DNA of 64,000 nucleotides from Anatilimnocola floriformis. GTDB lineage: Bacteria; Planctomycetota; Planctomycetia; Pirellulales; Pirellulaceae. Below the pieces are notes generated by a model that did not search any database, was not told the DNA's origin, and was given only the letters and a program-made list of their open reading frames with translations. The stretch spans positions 5,084,001 through 5,148,000 of the forward strand of contig NZ_JAMLFW010000001.1 in the NCBI RefSeq assembly GCF_024256385.1. The letters are read 5' to 3'. Position 1 is the first letter of the stretch. Each line of letters opens with the position of its first letter. The position numbers and the translations under genes were made by a program. Positions 18,897 to 27,605 of this stretch are shown here, piece after piece.

Positions 18897-18992
18897 GGTG
18901 AAACTCGCGAACCAACTCAGATTCCAGCGGTGTCTCCGACACCAAAAGATAGGCTAAGTAGGCCACGGCAGCCTCTCGCGCGAGAGGCTTTC

Positions 18993-19256
18993 TTAAAAGT
19001 GATCCATACCGTCGGCCCACACTACTTTCTCGGCAGAGATTTTAAGGGCCGGAATGTGCCTCAGCTCGTTCCACGCATCGTCACACTCGACAATCTCGTA
19101 GTTTCGCCCACAGGTCTGCCAACTCGAACACGGCGCCCGATTCGGCTCTTGATCCCACGGAATCAAAACGCGACGTCGCAATTCGGCGATAGCTTCGGCA
19201 AGAGTTACGTATGGCCCCCACTGTGTCGCGTGGAGTTCGTCCTCGATCATAAACAT
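18993..19256 (-). CDS. Small conserved-looking protein of unknown function
   Basis: An 87-residue soluble protein. It is acidic, with a helix of the form LAEAIAELRRRVLIPWD and a CSSWQTCGRNYEIVECDD segment containing three cysteines that might bind a metal or form a small beta sheet. I do not recognise a named family, although the composition is typical of a real protein. It starts 13 bases after the DUF1501 stop codon, so it is likely the last gene of the PSD1-DUF1501 transcript. The cysteines argue for a cytoplasmic location. Confidence 0.65.
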   Translation of the reverse strand: MFMIEDELHATQWGPYVTLAEAIAELRRRVLIPWDQEPNRAPCSSWQTCGRNYEIVECDDAWNELRHIPALKISAEKVVWADGMDHF

Positions 19257-19269
19257 GGCAGCGAGTCCG

Positions 19270-20718
19270 CTACGCCATGACTTCCTTGATCGGTTCCGCC
19301 CCTTCTACTCCCACCAGCTTTTGATCGAGCCCGCCGTAAAAGTACGTGAGCCGATCGGGATCGAGGCCCATCAGGTGAAGCATGGTTGCATGCAGATGCT
19401 TCACATGGAACGGCTTCTCGACGGCAGCGGCGCCGATTTCGTCGGTCGTACCGACACTCACGCCGCCCTTCACACCGCCACCGGCCATCCACATCGTGAA
19501 GCCGTAAGCGTTGTGGTCGCGCCCCGTGCCGTTGGGGTATTCCGCCGTTGGTTGACGGCCGAATTCGCCACCCCACACGATGAGCGTGCTTTCCAGCAGA
19601 CCCTTGTCCTTGAGATCTTTGAGCAGGGCCGCGATCGGCTTGTCGGTTTCGCCGGCGTGCAGGTTGTGATTGTGAGCGAGGTCGCCGTGGGCGTCCCAGT
19701 TGTCGTCGTTGTGAGCGCCGCCGGAGTAGAGCTGCACAAACCGCACGCCGCGCTCGACCAGTCGCCGCGCGAGTAGGCACTGCCGGCCGAAGGTCGCGGT
19801 CTTCTTGTCGTTGAGACCATACATTTCGTGAATGCTCTCGGGCTCGCTGGCGATATCGGTCGCTTCGGGCGAACTGGTTTGCATCTTGAACGCCAGTTCG
19901 TAGCTGGCGATGCGGGCAGCCAGCGCGTTGTGCTGGTCGTGAGCCGCCATGTGATCGTCATTGAAGCCGCGAACCGTGTCGAGCAGCCGTCGCTGTTCTG
20001 CCTCAGTCATACCGGACGGGCGAGCCAGGTCGAGGATCGGCGTCCCTTGCGAGCGGAACATCGTTCCTTCGTACTGCGCGGGCATGTAGCCGCTGCTCCA
20101 GTTCTTCGCGCCGCTGATCGGGCCACCACGGGGATCGAGCATCACCACAAAGCCCGGCAGATTTTCATTCACGCTGCCGAGGCCGTAGTTGGCCCACGAG
20201 CCGATGCAAGGAGCACCGCTGAGGACCTTGCCCGTGTTCATCTGAATCATCGCCGAGCCGTGGATCGGCGAATCGGCCGTCATCGAATGGAGGAACGCGA
20301 TATCGTCGACATGATTGGCGAGATTCGGAAAGAGATCGCTGACCCACTTGCCCGATTCGCCGTACTGCTTGAACTTCCAGCGCGGCTCGACGATGCGACC
20401 TTCATCCTTTTTGCCGCCGCGACCAAAGGTCTTCACCTTGATGGTCTTGTTGTCCATGCCGATCATCGCCGGCTTGTAGTCGAACGTGTCCATGTGGCTG
20501 GGGCCGCCATACATGTACAGAAAGATCACACTCTTGGCCTTCGCGGCAAAGTGCGGCTTTTTCGGGGCCAGCGGGTTGGCAAACGCCGGCTTGGCGTCGG
20601 CGGCTTTCGCTTGGGGAGCCAGTTCATTGCCGAACAACCCAGCCATCGCGACGCCGGTGAAACCTGCGCCGGTTTGCCAAATGAATTCGCGCCGGGTGCG
20701 ACCGCAGAAGTTTTTCAT
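19270..20718 (-). CDS. Tat-exported DUF1501 protein
   Basis: A 482-residue member of the DUF1501 family, a group related to the alkaline phosphatase/sulfatase superfamily and greatly expanded in planctomycetes. The N-terminus has a twin-arginine signal (GRTRREFIWQTGAGFTGVAM). Family landmarks include FLYMYGGPSHMDTFDYKP, PNLANHVDDIAFLHSMTADSP, NLPGFVVMLDPRGGP and LLKDLKDKGLLESTLIVWGGEFGRQPT, the last with conserved acidic/His residues around GTGRDHN. The molecular function is not established. It follows the PSD1 gene by 89 bases on the same strand, the usual arrangement of the pair. Confidence 0.93.
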   Translation of the reverse strand: MKNFCGRTRREFIWQTGAGFTGVAMAGLFGNELAPQAKAADAKPAFANPLAPKKPHFAAKAKSVIFLYMYGGPSHMDTFDYKPAMIGMDNKTIKVKTFGRGGKKDEGRIVEPRWKFKQYGESGKWVSDLFPNLANHVDDIAFLHSMTADSPIHGSAMIQMNTGKVLSGAPCIGSWANYGLGSVNENLPGFVVMLDPRGGPISGAKNWSSGYMPAQYEGTMFRSQGTPILDLARPSGMTEAEQRRLLDTVRGFNDDHMAAHDQHNALAARIASYELAFKMQTSSPEATDIASEPESIHEMYGLNDKKTATFGRQCLLARRLVERGVRFVQLYSGGAHNDDNWDAHGDLAHNHNLHAGETDKPIAALLKDLKDKGLLESTLIVWGGEFGRQPTAEYPNGTGRDHNAYGFTMWMAGGGVKGGVSVGTTDEIGAAAVEKPFHVKHLHATMLHLMGLDPDRLTYFYGGLDQKLVGVEGAEPIKEVMA

Positions 20719-20745
20719 GGTTATTGTTCCTGTGTCTTTTCGTCA

Positions 20746-20783
20746 CCTCTCCTCGGCATTCCGGGGAGAAGGTTTGGGTGAAG
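20746..20783. repeat. Short hairpin repeat, copy 2
   Basis: This stretch has the same word order as 14901-14939: CCTCTCCTCG, then CGGGGAGAAGGT and GGGTGAAG, with the same potential hairpin. It lies in the gap between the PSD1 stop and the DUF1501 start on the minus strand, so it is transcribed with the pair. Two diverged copies in one window suggest a family spread through the genome. Confidence 0.5.
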
Positions 20784-20807
20784 GGCGGTTACACCAATGC
20801 AAGGCGA

Positions 20808-23303
20808 CTAATCCACAAACACAAACTCATTCAAATTCAAAACCAGCAAACAAAACCGCCGCAGCGAAACATCGGCAGGCAACTTGTCCGTTTCCTGCGA
20901 GTCCTTCAAAAACTGCAAACCGCGAGTAATTTCTTTCTCATTCGGCTCGCGCTGCAAAGCCCGATTGAGAGCCAATCGAACTTGCTCGCGTGGCTCGCTC
21001 GCCGCCTTTTGCAATTGCTCGGCGAAGACCTTGGCCTGCGAATGCATAAACTCGCCGTTGATCATGCCGAGGGCCTGCGTCGGCTGGGTCGTGGTGAATC
21101 GGACCGGACAGGGAGCGTCCGGATCGGGCGCATCAAACGCCACCAGAATCGGCAAGCCGAGCGAGCGCTTGATATGGACATACACGCTGCGGGCCGCAGC
21201 ATCTTCGGGCGAGGATTTTTCCCAGCCCTTGCCGGGGACCGATTGACCGGCGAGGACCTCGGCGGGGATCAGCGGATAAATGCTGGGGCCCGAGGACTTG
21301 CTCAGATTGATGTTGCCGCTGACCGTCAGCACCGAGTCGCGAATTTCCTCCGCCGTGAGCCGCCGCATATCGAAGTGGGAGTACGAATCGTTCTCCGGAT
21401 CCTTCAACTTCGCCTCGGCACTCTGCTGGCTCCCCATGCGAAAGGTGTTTGAGGTGAGCAGCAGTTTGTGAAGCGGTTTGAGCTTCATGCCGCCGGCGAT
21501 GAGCTCGGTTGTTAGATAATCGAGCAACTCAGGATGCGTCGGCGGCGAGCCCATGTAACCAAAGTTGCTCGACGAACGTACCAAGCCGCGGCCAAAGTTG
21601 TACTGCCAAATGCGGTTGACCAGCACGCGATACGTCAGCTGATTGTTTGGGCTGGCAATCCAATCGGCGAGCACGCGGCGACGGCCCGAGCTTTGATTGT
21701 TGTCGGCAGGTCTAATCTCCGGAATCGCCGGAGCGTCCGCGGGCTGCAGAACCGAAGGAAACGCCGGCTCAACTTTGTCGCCCTGACTTTGCGGATTGCC
21801 CCGCAGCAGGATGAATGTCTCCTTGGCTCGGTTGCCATTCTCAGTCACAACGAGCGCTTGCTCGCCCGACTTTGGCGGATTGCGGCGCATTCGTTCGCGT
21901 TCGCGAAAATTGTCGCGGAAGGTTTCGAAGGTCTCGCGGGTAATCGTATCTGGCTGATACTTCTTCAGTATGTCGACCTTGCGGTTGTCATGCTTGAAAT
22001 CGTCCCGCTCGCCACCTTTCAGGTGCGGCTTCACGATCTGCTCGATCTCGGACAGCGACTGATCGAGTTCACGGATTCGATCGTTGTGAGCATCAAGTTG
22101 ACCTTGGAACTTTTTCTGATCCTCGGCCGACGCGATCGAGCGGAGCGAACCGTTGCCATTGTCGAAGTGCCGCACACCGTGGAAGAACGCCATGAAGGAG
22201 TAGTAGTCCTTCTGGGGCACGGGATCGATCTTGTGATCGTGGCAGCGGCAGCAATTGAGCGTCAGGCCGAGAAAAGCCTGGCTGGTCGTCGCGAGAATGT
22301 CATCAAGACCGTCGTAGTAAGCCAGCGTGCGATCGGCCGGTTCGTCGTCCCACAAGCCGAGGCGATAAAAGCCGGTCGCGATTCGCGTCTCAGCCGTCGC
22401 GTTGTCGAGTTCATCGCCGGCGAGTTGCTCGCGGATGAATTGATCGTAGGGTTTGTCGTCGTTGAACGCGCGAATCACGTAGTCGCGATAACGCCAGACA
22501 AACGGCTTAGGATTATCACGTTCAAAACTGTTGGTCTCGGCATAACGAACCAGGTCGAGCCAATGCCGGCCCCAATGTTCACCGTACTGCCGCGATTCAA
22601 GCAAGCGATCGATGGCCCGCTCGTAAGCGCCGTCGCTGTTGTCTTTCAAAAAGCTCTCAACCTCAGCCGGCGACGGCGGCAAACCAGTCACTGCATAGTA
22701 AGCGCGACGCAACAGCGAAGCCTTCTCTGCCGGTGCGGCGGGTGTGAAGCCTTTGCTTTCGAGCCCCGCGAGAATGAAGGCATCGACGGGATTGCGAACC
22801 CACGACTTGTTTTTTACTTCCGGCACGGCTGGTCGCGTCACCGCGCGAAACGCCCAGAAGTTGCGGGCTTCATCATCGACCACCGGCGCGCCGTGGCGTT
22901 TCTGCGCTTTCGCGACGAGTTCCGCCGAGTAGGGCAGACCGATCTTGACCCACTTGGTGAGCACATCGATCTGGGCTTGCGCCAACTTTCCCTTCGGCGG
23001 CATTTCGAGACCGCGATAGTTAATCGCTTCGATCAAGCTGCTCGACTCAGGCTTGCCGGGCGTCGCGCCGGCTTCGCCACTTTCGCCACCTTTGAGAATG
23101 TCCTCGCGCGAAGTGAGTTTGAAATCGCCTTGCACTTTGGGCTCACCACCGTGGCAAGAAAAGCAGTTCGCCCGCAGAATGGGGAAAACTTCCTTCTCGA
23201 AGAACGTCACGTCTTCGGCGGAAAACTTCTCAGGCTCGGCAGCGGTGGCCAGTGCAGCTGTGCTCAGCAGGACGCACATCGCCAACAGGTGGGAGCGATT
23301 CAT
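20808..23303 (-). CDS. PSD1 / planctomycete cytochrome C domain protein
   Basis: An 831-residue exported protein. A signal peptide covers residues 1-22. The cytochrome-C-like domain (PSCyt1) has the heme motif CFSCH (Cys47, Cys50, His51). A DUF1549 domain follows at ~150-370 (WVRNPVDAFILAGLE, EHWGRHWLDLVRYAET, RDYVIRAFNDDKPYDQFIREQL). The C-terminal DUF1553 (PSD1) domain runs from ~520 to 800 (RRVLADWIASPNNQLTYRVLVNRIWQ, GRGLVRSSSNFGYMGSPPTHPELL). Such proteins are a hallmark of planctomycetes, probably act outside the cytoplasm, and are usually paired with DUF1501. Their biochemical role is unproven. It is divergent from the ROK regulator at 23443. Confidence 0.95.
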   Translation of the reverse strand: MNRSHLLAMCVLLSTAALATAAEPEKFSAEDVTFFEKEVFPILRANCFSCHGGEPKVQGDFKLTSREDILKGGESGEAGATPGKPESSSLIEAINYRGLEMPPKGKLAQAQIDVLTKWVKIGLPYSAELVAKAQKRHGAPVVDDEARNFWAFRAVTRPAVPEVKNKSWVRNPVDAFILAGLESKGFTPAAPAEKASLLRRAYYAVTGLPPSPAEVESFLKDNSDGAYERAIDRLLESRQYGEHWGRHWLDLVRYAETNSFERDNPKPFVWRYRDYVIRAFNDDKPYDQFIREQLAGDELDNATAETRIATGFYRLGLWDDEPADRTLAYYDGLDDILATTSQAFLGLTLNCCRCHDHKIDPVPQKDYYSFMAFFHGVRHFDNGNGSLRSIASAEDQKKFQGQLDAHNDRIRELDQSLSEIEQIVKPHLKGGERDDFKHDNRKVDILKKYQPDTITRETFETFRDNFRERERMRRNPPKSGEQALVVTENGNRAKETFILLRGNPQSQGDKVEPAFPSVLQPADAPAIPEIRPADNNQSSGRRRVLADWIASPNNQLTYRVLVNRIWQYNFGRGLVRSSSNFGYMGSPPTHPELLDYLTTELIAGGMKLKPLHKLLLTSNTFRMGSQQSAEAKLKDPENDSYSHFDMRRLTAEEIRDSVLTVSGNINLSKSSGPSIYPLIPAEVLAGQSVPGKGWEKSSPEDAAARSVYVHIKRSLGLPILVAFDAPDPDAPCPVRFTTTQPTQALGMINGEFMHSQAKVFAEQLQKAASEPREQVRLALNRALQREPNEKEITRGLQFLKDSQETDKLPADVSLRRFCLLVLNLNEFVFVD

Positions 23304-23369
23304 CTTGCCTGAATCCTTGGATCGGGAGGTGGGAATAAAGGTCGCGTATCGTCACGCAAACCCTTTACT

Positions 23370-23389
23370 TTATTTCAGACTGAAAATAA
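23370..23389. promoter_or_regulatory. A/T-rich dyad, possible ROK-regulator operator
   Basis: TTATTTCAG (23370-23378) and CTGAAAATAA (23380-23389) form an imperfect inverted repeat in an unusually A/T-rich 139-base gap between two divergent genes. Operators of ROK regulators such as NagC and Mlc are A/T-rich dyads of the TTATTT...AAATAA kind, so this may be the binding site of the neighbouring ROK protein. This is inference from position and composition. Confidence 0.4.
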
Positions 23390-23442
23390 TATAACGGCAG
23401 GCGCACCGCAAGGCAACAATTTTCTAGCGCGAGCAATCTCTC

Positions 23443-24684
23443 ATGCTACCACCTGGCGCGCAACTGGGTAAACATTCTGGCGAGAATCGCGGCAAGCCGA
23501 ATCGCGCGCAGGCCTCGCTCCTGCGTCAGCTCAACACCCGCGAAGTTCTTGCCGCGCTGCAACGTCACGGGCCACTCTCGCGCGCCGAAATCGCTCGGCT
23601 TACCGGCATCAGTGGACCGACGATTACGCGCACTGTTGTCGATCTGCTCGCTGGACAATTGGTCGAGGAAGGAACGTTTCGTCCACCACCGGTAGGACAA
23701 TCACTGCTCGGCCGGCCTGGAAAAGTCCTCCGCCTCGCGCGGGCTGCCGTCAGCGTGCAAGGCGTGGTGATCGGTGTCTCTCAATGTGAATTGACCACGG
23801 CGGGCCTCGATGGTTCGCCGCAAGCGGAACCGAAAACGTTCGCCACGCCGCGGCGGTATGGCGAACTAGTCAAAAAAATTGTCGAGCAACTGTTGCGTTC
23901 GCGCGAAACCCTGCAAACTCGCAATGACAACTCACCTACCGAAGTACTGGGCATTGGCATCAGCATTCCTGGTTTGCTCCGTCGCGAAGACAAGCGAACG
24001 CTGATCTCACCCAACTTGCATCAGACTGACGATCAACAGTTGGGCGTCGACATCGCGCAGCGAATGGAAGAACTAGGACTCGCAACGGAAGTCGTCCTGC
24101 TGCAAGAAATGCAGGCCCTCTGTCTCGGTGAACAACTCTATGGCGCTGCTCAGGGTGTTGCCGATTTTGCGATGGTCGACATTGCAGACGGTTTGGGTCT
24201 GGGCGTGGTCCAAGCCGGACAATACGTCGAAGGAAGCAACGGTCTCGCCGGTGAACTCGGCCACATCACGGTCGATCTCCACGGCAAGCAATGTGGCTGC
24301 GGCAACTTTGGCTGTTTAGAAACGGTCGCGACCGATGCGGCGCTCGCGGGGAGCATCTCTGCCCGACTCTGCGAATCGTACAGCCTGGACGAACTGCTGC
24401 CGCGTATTCAAAGCGGCGAACTCAATGTCGAAAAAGAACTCGGGCCTTGGCTCGACTACTTATCCGTCGGTTTGGCCGCGGTCATCAACTTGTACAACCC
24501 AAGCCGTCTCTTTGTGCATGGCCGGGGACTCGATGCCGCACCGGATCTCTTCGACCGCCTAATCGAACGAACGGCCAAGCGGGCACTCGCGCCGTCATTG
24601 GCCGGTTGCGAGCTGATCCGCGCCCGCGGCAGCAAGCGGCATGGTGCTGTCGCTGCCATCATTCAGCGCATTACCGGTGCGTGA
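23443..24684 (+). CDS. ROK-family transcriptional regulator
   Basis: A 413-residue protein. An N-terminal winged-helix DNA-binding domain (~30-95) has NTREVLAALQRHGPLSRAEI followed by ARLTGISGPTITRTVVDLL, as in NagC/XylR-type regulators. The rest is a ROK sugar-kinase fold (~110-410) with the zinc-binding motif CGCGNFGC and the GELGHI segment. These proteins bind a sugar or sugar phosphate and change their grip on DNA. The gene is divergent from PSD1-DUF1501, with an A/T-rich gap holding a dyad, so it may control that pair, itself or both. Whether it also has kinase activity is unclear. Confidence 0.9.
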   Translation: MLPPGAQLGKHSGENRGKPNRAQASLLRQLNTREVLAALQRHGPLSRAEIARLTGISGPTITRTVVDLLAGQLVEEGTFRPPPVGQSLLGRPGKVLRLARAAVSVQGVVIGVSQCELTTAGLDGSPQAEPKTFATPRRYGELVKKIVEQLLRSRETLQTRNDNSPTEVLGIGISIPGLLRREDKRTLISPNLHQTDDQQLGVDIAQRMEELGLATEVVLLQEMQALCLGEQLYGAAQGVADFAMVDIADGLGLGVVQAGQYVEGSNGLAGELGHITVDLHGKQCGCGNFGCLETVATDAALAGSISARLCESYSLDELLPRIQSGELNVEKELGPWLDYLSVGLAAVINLYNPSRLFVHGRGLDAAPDLFDRLIERTAKRALAPSLAGCELIRARGSKRHGAVAAIIQRITGA

Positions 24685-24789
24685 GCGACAAAATTGCAGT
24701 TCCAAGTTGAACTTTGAATTTCGGAACGATTTCGCTAATCTCCGCGCACTCGTCTCCAGTTTTCTCATCGTTGCTTGTCGGAACCTGTC

Positions 24790-25941
24790 ATGCAGAGGGC
24801 TCGAATTATCGCGCTCACTCGCTTCCTGTTAGGGATGGCGCTCATCCTTGCGCTCTGGTCGCCGAATTCGCTCTGCGCACAGGAGCCGCAACAGATCAAT
24901 CTCGATGGGCCGTTCTTGCTCCCACCGCCGCCACCCGAAGAAACCGGACCAACTGGCAACTTCGCGCCGGCGAATGCTCCGCCCCCTCCTTTTCAATTCT
25001 CTCCGCCACAGCAGCAGATCAGTCCGCCGATGCCGCCGCTGAACGCGCTGCCGATTAACTCGCAGGGTGCGCCGCCACCGCCGGCAACTCCCCAAACGCA
25101 GCAGCCGTTTCAATTTCAGCCCGACGCTTCGCAGTACCCGCAGCCCACCGCGGCAATGGGTGTTTCGCAGCCCACACCACTGCCTCCGCCCGCGCCGGAA
25201 GCGATCGCTGCCCCTGCGGCCAAAAGCAAAGCCGATGCGCCGTTGCTCATCGAAGAGCCCGGCGGCAACTGGTGGGCGTCCAAGGTGTGGGATCCTTGGG
25301 AAGGAAACGTCGAGCTCGGCCTGAACGGCACCGATGGCAACAGCGAAACGTTCAACGTCCGCCTCGGCGTGACTGCCAAGCATAAGACCGACACGTTCGT
25401 GCGCTCGGTGCAATTCACCACGATTCAAAAATCCGCCAACGGCGTAACCACCGCGAACACGGCCCTGCTCGACGGCCGCCTCGAATGGCCAATGCCCGGC
25501 TCACGCTGGAACTACTTCATTCACGGCCTGGCCGAATACGACGAATTCAAAGCCTTCGACGCTCGCGTGTCGGGCGACACCGGTTTTGGCTACGAATGGA
25601 TTCAGAACGACGCCACGACGTTCATCACTCGCACGGGTCTCTCAGTTTCGAATGAAATCGGCGGCCCCGACGACACGGTGCATCCCGAATTGTTGTTCGG
25701 CGCTGAATTCAAACACAAGTTCAACGCCACTCACTCGATCAGCTTCAAATCAGACTTCTATCCCGACGTCACCGAGTTCAGCGACTTCCGTCTCAACAGC
25801 CAGGCCTCGTGGGAAATCGCCCTCGCCCAGGCTTGGGGCCTCAGCTTGAAACTGAGCATCATCGATCGCTACGACAGCACGCCGCAGGGCGCGCGACCGA
25901 ACGATCTGGATTACTCGACGCTGCTAATTTGGTCGTTCTAA
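24790..25941 (+). CDS. DUF481 outer-membrane beta-barrel protein with proline-rich N-terminal region
   Basis: A 383-residue protein. A signal peptide of about 28 residues (hydrophobic LLGMALILALWS) precedes a long low-complexity segment rich in Pro, Gln and Ala (~35-160). The C-terminal ~220 residues are an outer-membrane barrel of the DUF481/YdiY type with alternating aromatic strands (GNVELGLNGTDGNSETFNVRLG, WNYFIHGLAEYDEFK) and end in LIWSF, the usual terminal aromatic of outer-membrane proteins. The Pro-rich part might span the periplasm or bind peptidoglycan. ATG 24790 was preferred to an upstream start at 24775. The function is unknown. Confidence 0.8.
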   Translation: MQRARIIALTRFLLGMALILALWSPNSLCAQEPQQINLDGPFLLPPPPPEETGPTGNFAPANAPPPPFQFSPPQQQISPPMPPLNALPINSQGAPPPPATPQTQQPFQFQPDASQYPQPTAAMGVSQPTPLPPPAPEAIAAPAAKSKADAPLLIEEPGGNWWASKVWDPWEGNVELGLNGTDGNSETFNVRLGVTAKHKTDTFVRSVQFTTIQKSANGVTTANTALLDGRLEWPMPGSRWNYFIHGLAEYDEFKAFDARVSGDTGFGYEWIQNDATTFITRTGLSVSNEIGGPDDTVHPELLFGAEFKHKFNATHSISFKSDFYPDVTEFSDFRLNSQASWEIALAQAWGLSLKLSIIDRYDSTPQGARPNDLDYSTLLIWSF

Positions 25942-26003
25942 GTAGTCCGAACGCGTAAACGAGGGAGAAGCGGGTACAACCTCTCCTGGCAGTCCACGCT
26001 CAG

Positions 26004-27257
26004 CTACATCCGTTCGACCAAATTCGCCGCCGTCCTCGCTCCGCCCGCAGCAACAATCTCAGCCTGAATCCGTTCAGCAGCCTCGCGATACCTCGGTTGT
26101 GCAAACACTCGCTGCGTTAGTTCACGCAGTCTGGCTGCGGTCACCTTCTTCAGCGGCAGCAGTTCTCCGGCACCGACGTGTACGACGCGGGCCGCCACTC
26201 CCGGTTGATCATTCGTCACCGGAATGCAAACCATCGGCTTGCCGCGGGTCAACGTTTCGAGCGCGGTATTCAGCCCCGCGTGCGTAATCACCAGACTTGC
26301 TCGCTCAATTAACTCGAGCTGCGGCGCGTAACCGACGACGATGGCGTTAGCCGGCGTCGGCTCATTCCAAACGGCATCTTTCTTTCCCAGCGCGAGAACA
26401 AGTTGAATGTCTAAATCCGCCAGCCCGGCAAGAATCGCTCGAAAAACATACTGCAGTTGATTCTGCAACGTTCCCAGCGACGCATAAACCAGCGGCTTAT
26501 CGCTCAGGCGGCTCCAGGGGAAATTCGCCGCGGCCGGATTGGCAGCGTGAGCGTCGGCTTGATGCAATGGACCGACGTAACGGAGCGCAGCCGGCAATTC
26601 TCGCCGATGAAAATCAAACGAAGCAGGCTGCTGGCAAAGCTGCAAACGGCTCGACCATGTTTCTGCGATGTGTTCGGGGACATTCAGCCCGAGTTCGCGT
26701 CGTCGCGTTTGAATCATCCGCAGAATCGGCTGATACAAACGATTCAGTCCGGCCCACGCCAGCCGATTTCGCAGCCGAGCCCACCATGCATCGCGATACG
26801 GCCACGTCGTGAAAAACGGCGGCACGCTAGGTTCGCCGTGTAACAGCAACGCATTGCAAACGGTCGCGAACGGCAACTTCAATTGGTCAGCCACGGTGCC
26901 GCCGGCAAACGAACCTTGATCGACGATCATATGCGTGATGCCCGCGCGCTCGATCACGGCCGGTCCAGCCGCCAGCATTACTTCCGTGCCGCGGATAGCC
27001 AGGTCGAATGTGTGCTTCAGCGCCGCTCGGCCTGTCAGCACACCGAGCTTGGCCATGGCGGCGCGATACTCTGCCGGCGAAATCAAATCGCCACCGATCG
27101 GTAACACCTCGAACCCCAGTGCGGTGATCGACTGCGGTGGATCGCCCAGCAAGCAGAAAGTGACGCGATGCCCACGCGCACGTAGTTCCGTGGCTAGACC
27201 AGAGACCGGATTGAGGTGCCCCGATGCATTGGGACAGATAACGCCATAATGTGCCAT
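26004..27257 (-). CDS. UGT/MGT-type glycosyltransferase (GT1)
   Basis: A 417-residue GT-B fold enzyme of the UDP-glycosyltransferase class. The N-terminus MAHYGVICPNASGHLNPV starts the acceptor domain. The C-terminal donor domain has the characteristic THAGLNTALETLTRGKPMV segment with the catalytic region His and the NDQPGVAARV end. Such enzymes attach sugars to lipophilic acceptors, including carotenoids (CrtX), macrolides and sterols. The start ICPNASGHLNP recalls CrtX, but no carotenoid genes are nearby, so the acceptor is not known. It is divergent from a 66-residue gene. Confidence 0.88.
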   Translation of the reverse strand: MAHYGVICPNASGHLNPVSGLATELRARGHRVTFCLLGDPPQSITALGFEVLPIGGDLISPAEYRAAMAKLGVLTGRAALKHTFDLAIRGTEVMLAAGPAVIERAGITHMIVDQGSFAGGTVADQLKLPFATVCNALLLHGEPSVPPFFTTWPYRDAWWARLRNRLAWAGLNRLYQPILRMIQTRRRELGLNVPEHIAETWSSRLQLCQQPASFDFHRRELPAALRYVGPLHQADAHAANPAAANFPWSRLSDKPLVYASLGTLQNQLQYVFRAILAGLADLDIQLVLALGKKDAVWNEPTPANAIVVGYAPQLELIERASLVITHAGLNTALETLTRGKPMVCIPVTNDQPGVAARVVHVGAGELLPLKKVTAARLRELTQRVFAQPRYREAAERIQAEIVAAGGARTAANLVERM

Positions 27258-27301
27258 GCAGCCAGTTTAGCGATTATTCCCCAGTCGCTAAGATCAACCG
27301 C

Positions 27302-27502
27302 ATGGAACCCGAACAACTGCAGCAGCGACATTGGTATTGGATCCGCCGCAAAGACGGCAGCCTCGCGCCCTACGTCTTTCATCAGATTCGCCGCGACGAC
27401 GAGGGCAAACTCGTCGCCGATTTCTTCGTCGGCAGTTTTCTCGTGCCCTTTGGACTCAATCAAATCGAAGGCGAAGCCTCGATGCCGAAGATCGAATCGT
27501 AG
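27302..27502 (+). CDS. Small soluble protein of unknown function
   Basis: A 66-residue protein with no signal peptide or membrane helix. It is compact, with RHWYWIRRKDGSLAPYVFHQ and LVADFFVGSFLVPFGLNQ segments that suggest a small beta domain. The ATG at 27302 was chosen over one at 27251 because the extra 17 residues of the longer version have no conserved-looking character and overlap the start region of the divergent UGT gene. The gap to that gene is 44 bases. I do not recognise the family. Confidence 0.6.
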   Translation: MEPEQLQQRHWYWIRRKDGSLAPYVFHQIRRDDEGKLVADFFVGSFLVPFGLNQIEGEASMPKIES

Positions 27503-27605
27503 ACGAGTCGCTACGTGCCTCGCCTTAGCGGTGGGAGTTCAACTTCACCTCGCCGTCGGCTAAATTACTTCCATCCCTTCGCACACCTCTCTCGTGAGAT
27601 CGACC

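Noticed and set aside
18971-18988. Perfect 18-base palindrome (GCCTCTCGC and its complement) followed by TTTCTTA
   Set aside because: It could be a terminator on the plus strand, but no plus-strand gene ends there. With no loop bases it would fold poorly. Left out as a terminator.
21534-23312. 592-residue plus-strand frame opposite the PSD1 gene
   Set aside because: Arg/His/Leu-rich shadow with no motif, opposite a well-recognised gene in a GC-rich genome.
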